DNA of 64,000 nucleotides from an uncultured Cellvibrionales bacterium (GTDB lineage Bacteria > Pseudomonadota > Gammaproteobacteria > Pseudomonadales > Porticoccaceae): assembly GCA_913031645.1 (NCBI GenBank), contig CAJWFB010000003.1, positions 19,588-83,587 of the forward strand. Direction: 5' to 3'. Positions within the stretch are counted from its first letter, which is position 1, and each line of letters starts with the position of its first letter. The position numbers and the translations under genes are program-made. Below are positions 63,488 to 64,000 of this stretch, one piece after another. The notes beneath the pieces are model-generated. The model did no database searches and was not told the DNA's origin. It worked only from the letters and a program-made list of their open reading frames with translations.

Positions 63488-63913
63488 TTAATCTGCAGTT
63501 AGCGTTTTAAGCAGGTCATCTATTTCTTTTTTAAGGTCTTTGTCAGCGACTTTATTGGCACTGGTTTTAGCATCTTGGAGGTTTTTAGTTGCCGCCTCCG
63601 TTTCACCTAATGCCAGCTGCAAGGTCGCCATAGAAAATGCGATAGATGACATGTGATCTTTGGAATTAATAGCTGTAGCTTTTTGTAGGGCTTTTCCGTA
63701 GCCGGCTACAGCTTCCGTTAAGTCTTCTGTAAAGTCAGCTAGAGTCTCCCACTGTTCTGGGTGATCTTTATCGGTATTTTCGTTATCTACGCAAATGGCC
63801 TTGAGCTCGGCATAGAGTGATTCAAAGGCTTCTACATTATCTTTTTTTGCCGCCACCATGAGCTTTTCAGAAAGGCTATAGACCTCCTTATATATTTTGG
63901 TGTTAATCATCAT
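63488..63913 (-). CDS. Hypothetical helical protein, TPR-like
   Basis: A 141-residue soluble protein from ATG 63913 (AGG about 7 bases upstream; a second ATG follows directly). I do not recognise the family. It is predicted almost wholly helical. The second half (YGKALQKATAINSKDHMSSIAFSMATLQLALGE, in part, then A-x-K-N-L-x-D-A) looks like one or two tetratricopeptide-like units. It is rich in Lys, Glu and Ala and has no signal peptide or membrane segment. It is convergent with tRNA-Met. It is likely a real gene given codon use like its neighbours, but function is unknown. Confidence 0.65.
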   Translation of the reverse strand: MMINTKIYKEVYSLSEKLMVAAKKDNVEAFESLYAELKAICVDNENTDKDHPEQWETLADFTEDLTEAVAGYGKALQKATAINSKDHMSSIAFSMATLQLALGETEAATKNLQDAKTSANKVADKDLKKEIDDLLKTLTAD

Positions 63914-64000
63914 TCGATGCCTATTATCTACAGCCAACAAAATAACAAATAGTGCCTCATAAAAGTACTCTATTTGCCCAGTTTAAAATATTTTTAGGTG

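Noticed and set aside
1-64000. CRISPR arrays, insertion sequences, prophage, integrons, toxin-antitoxin or defence islands
   Set aside because: No direct-repeat arrays, transposase or integrase motifs, phage structural genes or known defence domains were seen on either strand. RatA is listed as a toxin in E. coli but is a housekeeping START-domain protein here.

Overview
The window is a stretch of ordinary chromosome from a marine-type gammaproteobacterium. Gene order closely follows Pseudomonas and other non-enteric Gammaproteobacteria: rplM-rpsI-petA-petBC-sspA-sspB, dksA-gluQ-cbrX-cbrA-cbrB-[sRNA]-pcnB-folK-...-panB, hemA/TPR lipoprotein-lolB-ispE-tRNA-Gln-prs-rplY-pth-ychF, and fur/bamE. 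Moderate to low GC, a dense layout and several Na+-coupled or osmolyte-type carriers (two AGCS, one NSS, one BCCT) suggest a marine heterotroph, perhaps near Cellvibrionales/SAR92. That placement is inference. I see no prophage, insertion sequence, CRISPR array or integrase.

Layout. 1-8.9 kb: AGCS symporter, thioesterase, malic enzyme, then the rsmI/lpoA-yraN-diaA-dolP envelope and ribosome block. 9-16.3 kb: thiolase, sspBA, cytochrome bc1 (b and c1 fused in one frame), rpsI-rplM, zapE. 16.4-25.7 kb: yhcB, comF, a serine acetyltransferase, epmA-efp, serB, an AhpA-like membrane protein, dgkA, a second serine acetyltransferase, a VanY-type peptidase and sfsA. 25.8-36.1 kb: dksA-gluQ, the CbrX/CbrA/CbrB regulatory cluster with an adjacent small RNA, pcnB, folK, a deoxynucleoside kinase, panB and a glutathione peroxidase. 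36.1-49.6 kb: second AGCS symporter, fur/bamE, DUF418 protein, rnfH-ratA, NSS symporter, smpB, cysZ, rhlB, MATE pump, prmC-prfA-hemA. 49.7-57.5 kb: TPR lipoprotein, lolB, ispE, tRNA-Gln, prs, rplY, pth, ychF, EamA transporter. 57.5-64 kb: ilvY/ilvC, thiolase, BCCT carrier, tRNA-Met and a small unrecognised protein.

Most notable region. Between cbrB and pcnB, where Pseudomonas encodes the Hfq/Crc-sequestering RNA CrcZ, there is a compact candidate RNA of about 130 nt. It has a 5' hairpin, an unpaired run of four plus five A-R-N triplets (AAT/AAC units, the Hfq distal-face signature), a middle hairpin and a strong intrinsic terminator. The neighbouring CbrB has lost the GAFTGA loop, the Walker B acidic pair and one arginine finger of sigma54 activators, and I find no -24/-12 promoter before the RNA. 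Together these suggest a CbrAB-sRNA carbon-control circuit rewired away from sigma54.
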